From assembly GCA_944332375.1 (NCBI GenBank), contig CALVJU010000065.1, positions 1 through 25,448 of the forward strand: a stretch of 25,448 nucleotides of DNA, written 5' to 3'. The first letter of the stretch is position 1, and each line of letters starts with the position of its first letter. The notes beneath the pieces are model-generated. The model saw only the letters and a list, made by a program, of their open reading frames with translations. It did no database searches and was not told the DNA's origin. This stretch comes from an uncultured Bacilli bacterium. GTDB lineage: Bacteria; Bacillota_I; Bacilli_A; RF39; UBA660. This document shows positions 13,846 through 21,238 of the stretch, piece by piece. The position numbers were made by a program, and so were the translations under genes.

Positions 13846-14683
13846 AATCTTCCACCTCACGTATAAATTGAAGATAATTCTCATATCTTGATTTTAAAAT
13901 TGTTCCATCTTCTACTTTCTCTTTGATCTTACAATGATCTTCTTTGACATGCATACAATCTTTATATTTACACTCTTCTTTATATTTTTCAAACTCTCTA
14001 AACTGATCTCTAACACACGCTTGATTCATATCAAAATCAATCGAAGAAAAGCCTGGTGTATCAGCGACAAGTCCTCCAAATAAGGGAATTAATTCGACAT
14101 GTCTTGTTGTATGTCTTCCTCTTCCTAAAGCAAGAGAAATCTCACCTGTTTTTAATTCTAAGTTCACGTCTAGATGATTTAAAAGTGTTGATTTTCCAGC
14201 ACCACTCTGTCCGGTAAAAACAGTAATTTTATCTTGAAAGATCTTTTTTATTTTCTCTGTTTCTGTATTCTCGTACACTTGATATCCTAACTTTTGATAA
14301 TAAGTGATCAACGTTCTCATTGCTTGACGTTCTTTTTCTTCTAATAAGTCTAACTTTGTGAAACAAATAATTGGTTCAATAGAATGATACTCGATGATTG
14401 TAATCAGTTTATCTAATAAATAAGAAGAAAAATCAGGATGTTTGACACTTGTTAAAATGACAACCTGATCGATATTAGAAACAGGAGGTCTTTTTAACTC
14501 ATTTTTACGTGGTAATATTTCTAAGATATAACTTTGCTTTTCGTCAAAAAGAACCTCATCTCCTACCAGAGGAGTAATCTTCATGTTTCTAAACTTTCCA
14601 CGACTTTTACAAACATAACGTTCATTAGAACTTGTTTGTACTGTATAATCATTACTGATATTTTTTATAATTCTACCCTGCAT
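13829..14683 (-). CDS. rsgA: RsgA, small-subunit-maturation GTPase
   Basis: RsgA (CpgA/YloQ) is a circularly permuted GTPase that checks late 30S maturation and releases immature subunits or factors. The 284-residue product has an N-terminal OB domain, then the motifs in permuted order: G4 CFTKLDLL, G1 GQSGAGKSTLLNHL, G3 DTPGFSSID, followed by the zinc site CKYKDCMHVKEDHC (Cys, Cys, His, Cys). Length is normal. It starts 7 bases after prkC with AGAGGAATT before ATG, and its end overlaps rpe. In several Bacillota it is a PrkC substrate, which fits the order. Confidence 0.96.
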   Translation of the reverse strand: MQGRIIKNISNDYTVQTSSNERYVCKSRGKFRNMKITPLVGDEVLFDEKQSYILEILPRKNELKRPPVSNIDQVVILTSVKHPDFSSYLLDKLITIIEYHSIEPIICFTKLDLLEEKERQAMRTLITYYQKLGYQVYENTETEKIKKIFQDKITVFTGQSGAGKSTLLNHLDVNLELKTGEISLALGRGRHTTRHVELIPLFGGLVADTPGFSSIDFDMNQACVRDQFREFEKYKEECKYKDCMHVKEDHCKIKEKVEDGTILKSRYENYLQFIREVEDYGRFY

Positions 14684-14690
14684 AATTCCT

Positions 14691-16439
14691 CTATTCTGTT
14701 GGGTCTTCTGGAGATTCAGAAGGACTCGGAGTTACCTCTGGTGCTTTTGCGACAGTAATTCTAAGTGGTACATTGGTATTTACTTTTGTTCCAGCTGCTC
14801 TACTTTGTGAAAGAATCATTCCTGGTTCTACATCAGAAGTTTCACGATAAGTGATTTCTAATTTTACACCATTTTGATCTGCCCAAGCTTGTGCTTGTTC
14901 TTCTGTATAGTTTTCTCCGATAAAATCAGGATATTCTACATAGAATTCTGGAACATATAGTGTGATAGAATCTCCTTTTTCTAATTCTTCACCTGCGGCA
15001 ACACTTTGTTCAATAATAATACCTGCTTTCACAGACGTATCTGTTTCAGAATATTCTCTTGTTTCACGAATGACATCCAAACCAGCTGCTTTTAATTTTG
15101 CTTCTACTTCATAATAGTTTTGTCCAACATAATTTTCAATCTCTACTTTATCTGTACCAGTAGAAACATAGAGTTGAATCTTCGCACCTTTTTTGACACT
15201 TCGTCCGATTGCAGGACTGGTTTTAATGACATGACCTTCCTCAATCTCTTCACTTGGTTGTTCAATATCTTCACTCGTTACTTCTAAGCCGACATCTTCT
15301 AGTTTCTCTTTGGCTTCTTCTACTGTCATTTCAGCAATATCCGGTACTTTTACTTCTTTTGTTCCAGTAATATTTGGAATTAAGAAGAAAATAGCAGCAA
15401 AGACAATGACAAGTGTTGCGAAAATACTACCTGCGATGATTAAAACCATGTTTGTCTTTTTATCTTTCTTATCTTTTTTCTTCTTGTCTTTTGATTCCTC
15501 TTCTTGTTCGATTTCAGCAAGTAATCCTTTATTTAATTCTTCTCTTGATAATTTCTTTGTCTCATCTAATTCATTTTCAGGATATTCATAAACCCATTTT
15601 TCTTCCTCTTCTCTTTCTGGAGATAATACTGTTTTTAAGTCTTCATGCATTTCTCTCGCAGAGTCATAACGGTTTTTCGGGTTTTTTGCACAAGCTCTCA
15701 GAATGACATTTTCAACACTTTGTGGAATTTCTTCATTATACTTACGAACACTCGGAATTGGTGTTTTCATTTGTTTAATCGCAATCTCTACAGCGTTCTC
15801 ACCTTTGAATGGAACTTTTCCTGTTAACAGTTCAAACATTAAAATTCCTAAAGAATAAATATCACTTTTTACAGTGGCACCGTTTCCATTTGCTTGTTCT
15901 GGTGGTAAATAATGAACAGATCCCATAATGGAATTGGTTTCTGTTAATTCATGATTATTTAAAGCAGTAGCGATTCCAAAGTCTGTTATTTTGACCATTC
16001 CATTGTCTAAAATCATGACGTTTTGTGGTTTGATATCACGGTGAATGATATAACTATCATGGGCGTGAGCGATTCCACTTGTCAGTTGTAACATGATATC
16101 AACTACTTCTGGAAGGGTTAATGCACCACGTTTTTTGATTAAACTTTTCAATGTTTTTCCTTCTACATATTCCATGACAATAAAATATTGACCATGATCT
16201 TCTCCAACATCATATAATTCTACAATATTAGGATGATTTAAACTAGAAGCACTAATTGCTTCTCTTTGAAATTTCTTTACAAATTTCTCATCTCCAGCTA
16301 GATCACCACGTAAGATTTTTACTGCAACATCGCGATCTAAAATCGTATCATGGGCGAGATAGACATTGGCCATGCCACCTTCCCCAATCAAACGAATAAT
16401 TTGATAACGATCGTTAATCTTTTGCCCTTTTGCTACCAT
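14691..16439 (-). CDS. prkC: PrkC, PASTA-domain Ser/Thr protein kinase
   Basis: Membrane receptor kinase that senses muropeptides or lipid II and controls wall synthesis, dormancy exit and translation. The 582-residue protein has a cytosolic kinase domain (about 10-275) with GEGGMANVY, AVKIL, HRDIKPQN, DFGIA and a GSVHYLPPEQ activation-loop end. An acidic/basic linker (KDKKKKDKKDKK) precedes a membrane helix (MVLIIAGSIFATLVIVFAAI), then three PASTA repeats (VPDIAEMT, IENYVGQNY, YPDFIGENY starts) and a Pro/Ser/Thr/Glu tail. I start at ATG 16439; the in-frame GTG 16451 lies inside prpC and on the AGAGAGG site. Spores in this lineage suggest a possible germination role, as in Bacillus. PrpC directly upstream is its phosphatase. 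Confidence 0.96.
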   Translation of the reverse strand: MVAKGQKINDRYQIIRLIGEGGMANVYLAHDTILDRDVAVKILRGDLAGDEKFVKKFQREAISASSLNHPNIVELYDVGEDHGQYFIVMEYVEGKTLKSLIKKRGALTLPEVVDIMLQLTSGIAHAHDSYIIHRDIKPQNVMILDNGMVKITDFGIATALNNHELTETNSIMGSVHYLPPEQANGNGATVKSDIYSLGILMFELLTGKVPFKGENAVEIAIKQMKTPIPSVRKYNEEIPQSVENVILRACAKNPKNRYDSAREMHEDLKTVLSPEREEEEKWVYEYPENELDETKKLSREELNKGLLAEIEQEEESKDKKKKDKKDKKTNMVLIIAGSIFATLVIVFAAIFFLIPNITGTKEVKVPDIAEMTVEEAKEKLEDVGLEVTSEDIEQPSEEIEEGHVIKTSPAIGRSVKKGAKIQLYVSTGTDKVEIENYVGQNYYEVEAKLKAAGLDVIRETREYSETDTSVKAGIIIEQSVAAGEELEKGDSITLYVPEFYVEYPDFIGENYTEEQAQAWADQNGVKLEITYRETSDVEPGMILSQSRAAGTKVNTNVPLRITVAKAPEVTPSPSESPEDPTE

Positions 16440-16440
16440 A

Positions 16441-17175
16441 CTATGATACACCTCTCTTTAAATATGCGACAGAAATGTTATCATTTCCACCCCTATCATT
16501 ACTCTTATTAATTAATTTTCGAACCATTTCTTGAGCATCGATCTTCTCATTTAATACTTTTTCTATTTGTTCAAATTCTAACATATTGGTAAGACCATCA
16601 CTGCAAAGTAATATTCCCTCAACATCTGTTTCAACATCGAAAATATCCATTTCTACTGTGGTATTCGCACCTAATGCTCTCATCAATACATTTTTACGTG
16701 GATGTTCTTTTGCTTCTTCTTCTGTTAATTCTCCACTTTTTACAAGTAAATTGACTAACGTATGATCTGTTGTAATTTTATGAATCTTTCCATGCTTCAA
16801 TACAAAACCACTAGAATCTCCAATATTACCAAACAATAAATAATTCTCTGTTAATAGTGCGACAACAATTGTTGTCCCCATTCCTTTTGATTCTGGATTT
16901 TCTTCTGTATAAGCATAAATCTTTTCATTTGCTTCAGATACTGCTTGTTTTAAAAAATGAATTGCTTCTTCTTTGGTACCGATGGTTTCTTTTTCTTTGA
17001 AACTCTTGGTTAAATGGTTAATTGTAATACTACTTGCGATTTCTCCAGCACGATGTCCTCCCATTCCATCTGCAACTGCTAGTAAATATTCCAATGATTC
17101 ATTGGATACAATTGCGACAGAATCTTCATTATGATCCCTAATCTTTCCAGGATCAGTTAAACAAAAGTAATCCAC
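16441..17175 (-). CDS. prpC: PrpC, PP2C-family Ser/Thr protein phosphatase
   Basis: Metal-dependent phosphatase that reverses PrkC phosphorylation. The 244-residue product has the PP2C motifs in order: TDPGKIRDHNEDS (metal Asp), VADGMGGHRAGEIAS, GMGTTIVVALL, NIGDSSGFVL, ITTDHTLVN, LCSDGLTNML and GGNDNISVAYL. Family members usually have GDSR where this reads GDSS. The start is GTG 17175, with AGGAGG six bases before; this gives a protein beginning MDYFCLTDPGK as in homologues. ATG codons further upstream in frame would overlap rlmN and would place the ribosome site inside the gene. Its stop is 1 base from the prkC ATG. Confidence 0.95.
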   Translation of the reverse strand: MDYFCLTDPGKIRDHNEDSVAIVSNESLEYLLAVADGMGGHRAGEIASSITINHLTKSFKEKETIGTKEEAIHFLKQAVSEANEKIYAYTEENPESKGMGTTIVVALLTENYLLFGNIGDSSGFVLKHGKIHKITTDHTLVNLLVKSGELTEEEAKEHPRKNVLMRALGANTTVEMDIFDVETDVEGILLCSDGLTNMLEFEQIEKVLNEKIDAQEMVRKLINKSNDRGGNDNISVAYLKRGVS

Positions 17176-17176
17176 A

Positions 17177-18199
17177 TTATCCCTCCTCATAATTTGAACG
17201 AAGTTGCCCACAAGCAGCTTTCACTTTACTACCAAATTCTCTACGAATTGTCGCTTGAATATGATTTTTCTTTAAAACATCTAAGAATTTTAAAATACGT
17301 TCTTGACTACTCTTCTTATATTCAAAATGACTTGTTTCATTATATGGAATCAAATTCACATAACAGTTCATTCCTTTTAATAATTTAGCAAGTTCTAAAG
17401 CACACGCATCTGAGTCATTGACTCCACGCAGTAAAATATATTCGAAAGTTAAACGACGATGTGTTTTTTCAATATATTCTTTTAAAACTGGCATTAATAC
17501 CTCTAATGGATAGGCTTTATTTATTTTCATCAATTGATTTCTCAATTCATTATTTGGAGCATGAAGACTGATTGCAAGATTGACTTGATTTTCATCCTCC
17601 ATAAATTGTTTAATTTTGGGAACAATTCCACAAGTAGATACCGTAATATGTCGTGCGCCAATCGCAAGAGCTTTGGGATGATTTAAAATACGAATAAAAG
17701 AGATCACATTTTCATAATTATCAAATGGTTCTCCGATTCCCATTAAAACAACATGACTAATTCTCTTTTTTAAATCTTTTTCGATCTGTAATACTTGTTC
17801 TACCATTTCAGCGGTTTCTAAGTTACGTACCTTTTTTAATCTTCCACTCTCACAAAAAGCACATCCCATGTTACAACCAACTTGACTAGAGACACATAAA
17901 CTATTTCCATAATCATGATTCATTAAAACCGCTTCTATTTTATTTCCGTCAGAAAGTTCAAATAAATACTTATGTACATCAACATCATCGAGACGTTCTA
18001 ATTCTTTTAGTTTTCCAAAATAGAAATCTTGTTTCAATGATGCGATGACACTCTTTTTTACATTCGACATTTCATCAAATGATTGGACTCTTTTCTCATA
18101 TAGCCACTCATAGATTTGTGTCGCTTTGAATTTCTTCTCCCCTAGGGCTAAAAAATATTGTTCTAAATCTTCATGAGTCATTCCATATATATCTTTCAT
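17177..18199 (-). CDS. rlmN: RlmN, dual-specificity 23S rRNA/tRNA adenine-C2 methyltransferase
   Basis: Radical-SAM enzyme that makes m2A2503 in 23S rRNA and m2A37 in some tRNAs. The 340-residue product has the CNMGCAFCESG cluster motif (CxxxCxxC), GIGEPFDNY, HITVSTCGIVPKI, LAISLHAPN, FEYILLRGVND and, near the C-terminus, AACGQL with the second methylation-cycle Cys. The N-terminal helical domain (DLEQYFLALGEKKFKATQIYEWLY) is typical. It opens the rlmN-prpC-prkC-rsgA-rpe cluster from its own promoter at 18218. Start is ATG 18199 with AGGGTG nearby; the stop is 1 base from the prpC GTG. Confidence 0.96.
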   Translation of the reverse strand: MKDIYGMTHEDLEQYFLALGEKKFKATQIYEWLYEKRVQSFDEMSNVKKSVIASLKQDFYFGKLKELERLDDVDVHKYLFELSDGNKIEAVLMNHDYGNSLCVSSQVGCNMGCAFCESGRLKKVRNLETAEMVEQVLQIEKDLKKRISHVVLMGIGEPFDNYENVISFIRILNHPKALAIGARHITVSTCGIVPKIKQFMEDENQVNLAISLHAPNNELRNQLMKINKAYPLEVLMPVLKEYIEKTHRRLTFEYILLRGVNDSDACALELAKLLKGMNCYVNLIPYNETSHFEYKKSSQERILKFLDVLKKNHIQATIRREFGSKVKAACGQLRSNYEEG

Positions 18200-18217
18200 A
18201 CTAACACCCTGTATATC

Positions 18218-18226
18218 ATTATATCA
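18218..18226 (-). promoter_or_regulatory. Extended -10 promoter of the rlmN cluster
   Basis: Minus-strand TGATATAAT (TGn plus perfect -10) lies 18 bases before ATG 18199. No strong -35 is visible in the A/T-rich sequence upstream. It follows the secG terminator. Confidence 0.55.
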
Positions 18227-18254
18227 AAAATTAAAGAAAAAATATATATTTATC

Positions 18255-18278
18255 AAAAAAGAACAGATATTCTGTTCT
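18255..18278 (-). terminator. Terminator of secG
   Basis: AGAACAGA and TCTGTTCT form a perfect 8-bp stem around a 3-base loop, followed by TTTTTT on the minus strand. It begins 3 bases after the secG stop. Confidence 0.9.
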
Positions 18279-18281
18279 CCA

Positions 18282-18494
18282 TTATAATTGTGCGACAATA
18301 CATAAACAGATAAATACCGCTCCTAGGAAAGCTGTTGCTCTTGTAATAAATAACTCTCCACCACGTTCTTTTCTGTTTTGAAATAGATTCTCACTTCCAC
18401 CAGTCATAATCTGAGTTGCATCCTCAGCTTTACCACTTTGTAAAAGGACAATCGCAATTAATAAAATAGATACAATAATGATTGCAATTTCCAT
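18282..18494 (-). CDS. secG: SecG, protein-export translocase subunit
   Basis: SecG is the small auxiliary subunit of SecYEG that aids SecA-driven export. The 70-residue product has two membrane helices (about 2-20, IAIIIVSILLIAIVLLQSG, and 50-69, TRATAFLGAVFICLCIVAQL) joined by a Gly/Asn loop with GGSENLF, a typical SecG element. Length is normal. AAGGAGCG precedes ATG 18494. It is likely a single-gene transcript with its own promoter and terminator. In Bacillus it sits elsewhere, near rnr-smpB; here it lies where rsmB would be expected. Confidence 0.93.
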   Translation of the reverse strand: MEIAIIIVSILLIAIVLLQSGKAEDATQIMTGGSENLFQNRKERGGELFITRATAFLGAVFICLCIVAQL

Positions 18495-18523
18495 ATTCTT
18501 CGCTCCTTTTTCATAACGTTAAT

Positions 18524-18552
18524 AAGATATCACATTTTTAAAAACTTTTCAA
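18524..18552 (-). promoter_or_regulatory. Promoter of secG
   Basis: Minus-strand TTGAAA (18552-18547) and TATCTT (18529-18524) are 17 bases apart, with TGA before the -10. The ATG is about 30 bases downstream. Confidence 0.6.
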
Positions 18553-18555
18553 GTC

Positions 18556-19344
18556 TTACTGAATATGGATTTCCTCTACTTTTCCAATATTTTGGTAAGT
18601 AATCGTAAGTCCATATCCACTATATGTTGGTTGACTTTGATTGACATAATCTAAAAGATCATAACTTACTTCTGTAATCTGTTGATTTGCTTCTTTTGTC
18701 GTAATGACAATTTCCCCTTCACTACTACTGTTACTATCGTGATAAATAGAGAGAAAATCTTTTAATGAAACTGTATATGTTTTCAAAGTACTACCATCTT
18801 TATAATCTGTAGTTGCTTCTAAAGTGGCTTTCTCTAAGATATGATAAGTCATATCTGGTTTTAATGTTAACTCTATAAACTGTTCATTTGTCGTTTCTAG
18901 ATTTGTTTCATTTCTCTTATAGATAATTCCATTGTCAACATAGTAACTCGTATGATCGGTCGTATTATCAAATTCTTCTTGATAGCCTAATCTTCTACCA
19001 GATAAGGCACGTTCTTGAACAGTGTTAGATTCGATTTCTGTCCAGGTTAATTTTGTTTGAAATTCATAATTTGTCATATCGCGAAATTGTTCTAACGCAG
19101 ATACTGGTTTTGTCTGATTTGCTTCTGTGAGAGGAACACTTTCTGGTGCTTGTCTTAAACTACCTGCAACAAGAAACAAAAAGATAAACCAAAATACTAA
19201 AATAATCGTAGCACGATATCTTTTATGACTCCAAGCTTCTTTTAATAGTTGAAAAAAGGGATTTGGTTCTTTTTTTGCTTTTTTCTTTTTTGTATTTTTC
19301 TCTTGTTTCTGTTCTTCTTTGATTTCTACTTCTTCTTTTTCCAT
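18556..19344 (-). CDS. Membrane-anchored protein of unknown function downstream of fmt
   Basis: A 262-residue protein: a highly charged N-terminus (Glu-rich, then KNTKKKKAKKE), a membrane segment at about 45-63 (IILVFWFIFLFLVAGSL) and an extracellular domain of about 195 residues. The outer part is polar, rich in Thr, and built of short alternating strands. I recognise no family. Its ATG is 3 bases after the fmt stop, so it is in the fmt transcript. The overall plan (basic cytosolic start, one anchor, outer domain) resembles the unknown genes at 9691 and 10378, but I see no sequence repeat among them. Confidence 0.75.
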   Translation of the reverse strand: MEKEEVEIKEEQKQEKNTKKKKAKKEPNPFFQLLKEAWSHKRYRATIILVFWFIFLFLVAGSLRQAPESVPLTEANQTKPVSALEQFRDMTNYEFQTKLTWTEIESNTVQERALSGRRLGYQEEFDNTTDHTSYYVDNGIIYKRNETNLETTNEQFIELTLKPDMTYHILEKATLEATTDYKDGSTLKTYTVSLKDFLSIYHDSNSSSEGEIVITTKEANQQITEVSYDLLDYVNQSQPTYSGYGLTITYQNIGKVEEIHIQ

Positions 19345-19347
19345 ACA

Positions 19348-20313
19348 CTACCCCAATACTTTCCCAACAAAATTTCCATGGCTGATCATTCCGTTTGCAT
19401 AACTTTTCGCATCCATTTTACTTTTTCCTTCTGGCTGGACGATCGTAAAGATGACTTCGCCATTACCAACTTTGACACCAAACCCATTGTCATAAACATT
19501 GGTAATTGTTCCATCCAATAATTGTGGAAAGGCATTTTCACTTTCCATACACTCCCACACTTTTAAACGCTTTCCTTCAAAAATACAATAAGCACCAGGA
19601 AAATCATTTAATCCTCTTACTTGATTATAAATCTGTCTCGTTGTTTTTTTGAAATCAATTTTCTCATCTTCAGGTTGAATATTAAAGCCATAAGTTGCAA
19701 GACTGGCATCTTGTGGAGTACGTGATGCGGTTCCATCTAAAATAGATGGTAAGGTATCTAACAACAAGTCTCTTCCTAATACACTTAATTTATCATGTAA
19801 TGTACTTGTAGTATCCGTATTTGTAATTTCAATCTCACGTTGTGAAATAATATCTCCTTCGTCCATTCCTTCACTCATATACATAATTGTCACACCAGTA
19901 CGATCTAGTCCATTCATGATCGCTCTATGAATTGGTGCTCCTCCTCTTAATTTAGGAAGTAAAGAAGCATGAACATTAATACAACCATACTTTGGATATA
20001 CCAGTAATTCTCGTGGCAAAATCTGACCATAAGCACAAGTAATAATCAAGTCTGGTTTTAAAGCCAATACATCCATATATTCTTCACGAATCTTTTTCGG
20101 TTGAATGACTAAGATGGTATGTTTTTCTCCCACTAATTTTACAGGAGTTTTTCTCAATTCTTGTTTTCTTCCCACTTTTTTATCTGGTTGGGTAACAATT
20201 CCCCTTACTTTATAATTTGCGATTAATCCTTCTAAGACAGGAACACTAAACTCTGGAGTTCCCATAAAAACAATATGAATTGGTTCTCTTACATCTAAAT
20301 TTTCAATATCCAT
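19348..20313 (-). CDS. fmt: Methionyl-tRNA formyltransferase
   Basis: Fmt formylates initiator Met-tRNA using 10-formyl-THF. The 321-residue product has IVFMGTPEFSVPVLEGL, the catalytic segment INVHASLLPKLRGGAPIHRAI (Asn and His), SEGMDEGDII (catalytic Asp region) and the C-terminal tRNA-binding domain starting around residue 205 (YNQVRGLNDFPGAY). The N-terminus is about ten residues longer than in most homologues (which begin at MxIVFMGTPEF), but no in-frame ATG lies nearer and GGTGATG precedes this ATG. In Bacillus def lies just upstream and rsmB downstream; both are missing here. Confidence 0.96.
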   Translation of the reverse strand: MDIENLDVREPIHIVFMGTPEFSVPVLEGLIANYKVRGIVTQPDKKVGRKQELRKTPVKLVGEKHTILVIQPKKIREEYMDVLALKPDLIITCAYGQILPRELLVYPKYGCINVHASLLPKLRGGAPIHRAIMNGLDRTGVTIMYMSEGMDEGDIISQREIEITNTDTTSTLHDKLSVLGRDLLLDTLPSILDGTASRTPQDASLATYGFNIQPEDEKIDFKKTTRQIYNQVRGLNDFPGAYCIFEGKRLKVWECMESENAFPQLLDGTITNVYDNGFGVKVGNGEVIFTIVQPEGKSKMDAKSYANGMISHGNFVGKVLG

Positions 20314-20330
20314 TTATCATCACCATCTTT

Positions 20331-20359
20331 ATTGTATCAAATTACAGATTTAAAGTCCA
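20331..20359 (-). promoter_or_regulatory. Promoter of fmt
   Basis: Minus-strand TGGACT (20359-20354) and TACAAT (20336-20331) are 17 bases apart with TGA before the -10. It is divergent to the promoter at 20412. Confidence 0.55.
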
Positions 20360-20411
20360 TTCCCTCACTAGAAATAGAAAAAGAAGTTCGTCATAAGAAA
20401 CAAGAAAGACA

Positions 20412-20440
20412 TTGATTTTTCATTCTATTTTCCATATAAT
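20412..20440 (+). promoter_or_regulatory. Sigma-A promoter of the split Cys-rich gene
   Basis: TTGATT (20412-20417) and TATAAT (20435-20440) are 17 bases apart, and AGGAG at 20452-20456 precedes ATG 20464. Expression signals are intact although the reading frame is not. Confidence 0.8.
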
Positions 20441-20463
20441 AAAGGAAAGAAAGGAGAATATGT

Positions 20464-20676
20464 ATGGCAGATTGTATACAATGTAGATATATGGACTTAA
20501 ACGATAAAGATAAATACGGAGATGCTTACTGTAGTTTGAGAAAAAAATACTACAACCCTATTCTTCCGCTTGTGGAAGCATTGAATATATCGACCAAAGT
20601 TTATCTAATCGGGAAGATGAATATGAAAATGGAAGCAGTTCTTGTTATCTTACAACTGCAATGTGTTCTACGCTAG
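20464..20676 (+). CDS. N-terminal part of a Cys-rich protein, interrupted by a -1 frameshift
   Basis: The first frame codes about 32 residues that look native (CIQCRYMDLNDKDKYGDAYC, then SLRKKYYNP), with three Cys (4, 7 and 23) as in a zinc-binding N-terminus. After about 20560 it reads on into a sequence unlike a protein of this type and stops at 20676. The -1 frame is open from 20535 and supplies the fourth Cys (SSACGSIEY) and the continuous C-terminal domain. The intact product would be about 200 residues over 20464-21065. The cause is either a true one-base change, an assembly or read error, or programmed slippage at the A7 run at 20541-20547. Confidence 0.75.
   Translation: MADCIQCRYMDLNDKDKYGDAYCSLRKKYYNPILPLVEALNISTKVYLIGKMNMKMEAVLVILQLQCVLR
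20541..20578 (+). other. A-AAA-AAA slippery heptamer plus short hairpin
   Basis: In the zero frame the codons are AGA AAA AAA TAC, so A-AAA-AAA (20541-20547) is an exact -1 slippery heptamer of the bacterial type. Fifteen bases later CTTCC (20563-20567) and GGAAG (20574-20578) can form a 5-bp hairpin. The shift needed to join the two frames is -1. The hairpin is weak and farther away than usual, so recoding is only a possibility. Confidence 0.4.
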
Positions 20677-21065
20677 GATATGACGACAATTGTTCTTATT
20701 TAACCATTCTTAGAAACTTTAGAGATACCTATATGATGAATGAGGTATCATGTTATCCACTACTTGTTCAATATGAAGTAATCGGACCAATCATTAGTCA
20801 ACGTTTATTCCATGATCAAGAAGCAGCACAAATCATCTTAGAACAATATATCAAACCCGCAATTTTATTGATTCAAAGTGAAAACTATGAACAAGCTATT
20901 CAAGTATACCAAAGAATGGTCTACTATTTACAAGAGAAATATGATTTACAAAATCTAGAAGTAGATCTTTCTGAAATTGATTTTCATCCATTGAACAACA
21001 TGGACAAGCATAAAATCAGAACAATTGCGAAAAATGCGAAATTATTGAGAAGTTTACCACAATAA
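20661..21065 (+). CDS. C-terminal part of the split Cys-rich protein (CYLTTA/LRNFRD domain)
   Basis: This frame carries a domain I recall from uncharacterised Bacillota proteins: SSCYLTTAMCSTLGYDDNCS followed by YLTILRNFRDTYM, and a helical region of about 90 residues ending KLLRSLPQ. The recurring features are the C(Y/F)(L/I)TTA box and the LRxFRD helix; function is unknown. The ATG at 20661 lies inside that motif and has no ribosome site, and the frame is open back to 20535 with sensible sequence. It is therefore not an independent gene but the second half of the one starting at 20464. It stops at TAA 21063-21065. Confidence 0.75.
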   Translation: MCSTLGYDDNCSYLTILRNFRDTYMMNEVSCYPLLVQYEVIGPIISQRLFHDQEAAQIILEQYIKPAILLIQSENYEQAIQVYQRMVYYLQEKYDLQNLEVDLSEIDFHPLNNMDKHKIRTIAKNAKLLRSLPQ

Positions 21066-21090
21066 GTAAACTTTTTTTCTAACCAAAAAA

Positions 21091-21200
21091 AGAGGAGTAA
21101 TCATACTCATCAGACTTGAAAAATGTGAAGAGAGATAACTTTTACATGTTTTTACTACTCTGAATTTATTCCAAGTGATGAGTGACTTCCTTACTCCTCT
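21091..21200. terminator. Long structured hairpin, probable terminator of priA
   Basis: AGAGGAGTAA (21091-21100) pairs perfectly with TTACTCCTCT (21191-21200). Inside it ACTCATCA (21105-21112) pairs with TGATGAGT (21176-21183), CTTG (21115-21118) with CAAG (21172-21175), and AAAAA/TTTTT further in. On the minus strand the stem is followed by TTTTTTT, so it ends the murD-eno-priA transcript; on the plus strand the T-tract is weaker. At 110 bases it is much longer than the other terminators here. Confidence 0.7.
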
Positions 21201-21238
21201 ATTTTATTATAATATATTTTTTTCATTTTGTGAACTAC

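Noticed and set aside
15310..15827. Three plus-strand open frames opposite prkC
   Set aside because: Overlap the conserved kinase, linker and PASTA coding region, lack ribosome sites, and look like antisense shadows of Lys/Glu-rich codons.
18541..18557. AAGACTT-GAA-AAGTTTT stem after the 262-residue gene as a terminator
   Set aside because: Almost all A-T pairs with a 3-base loop, and it coincides with the secG -35 element; too weak to call.
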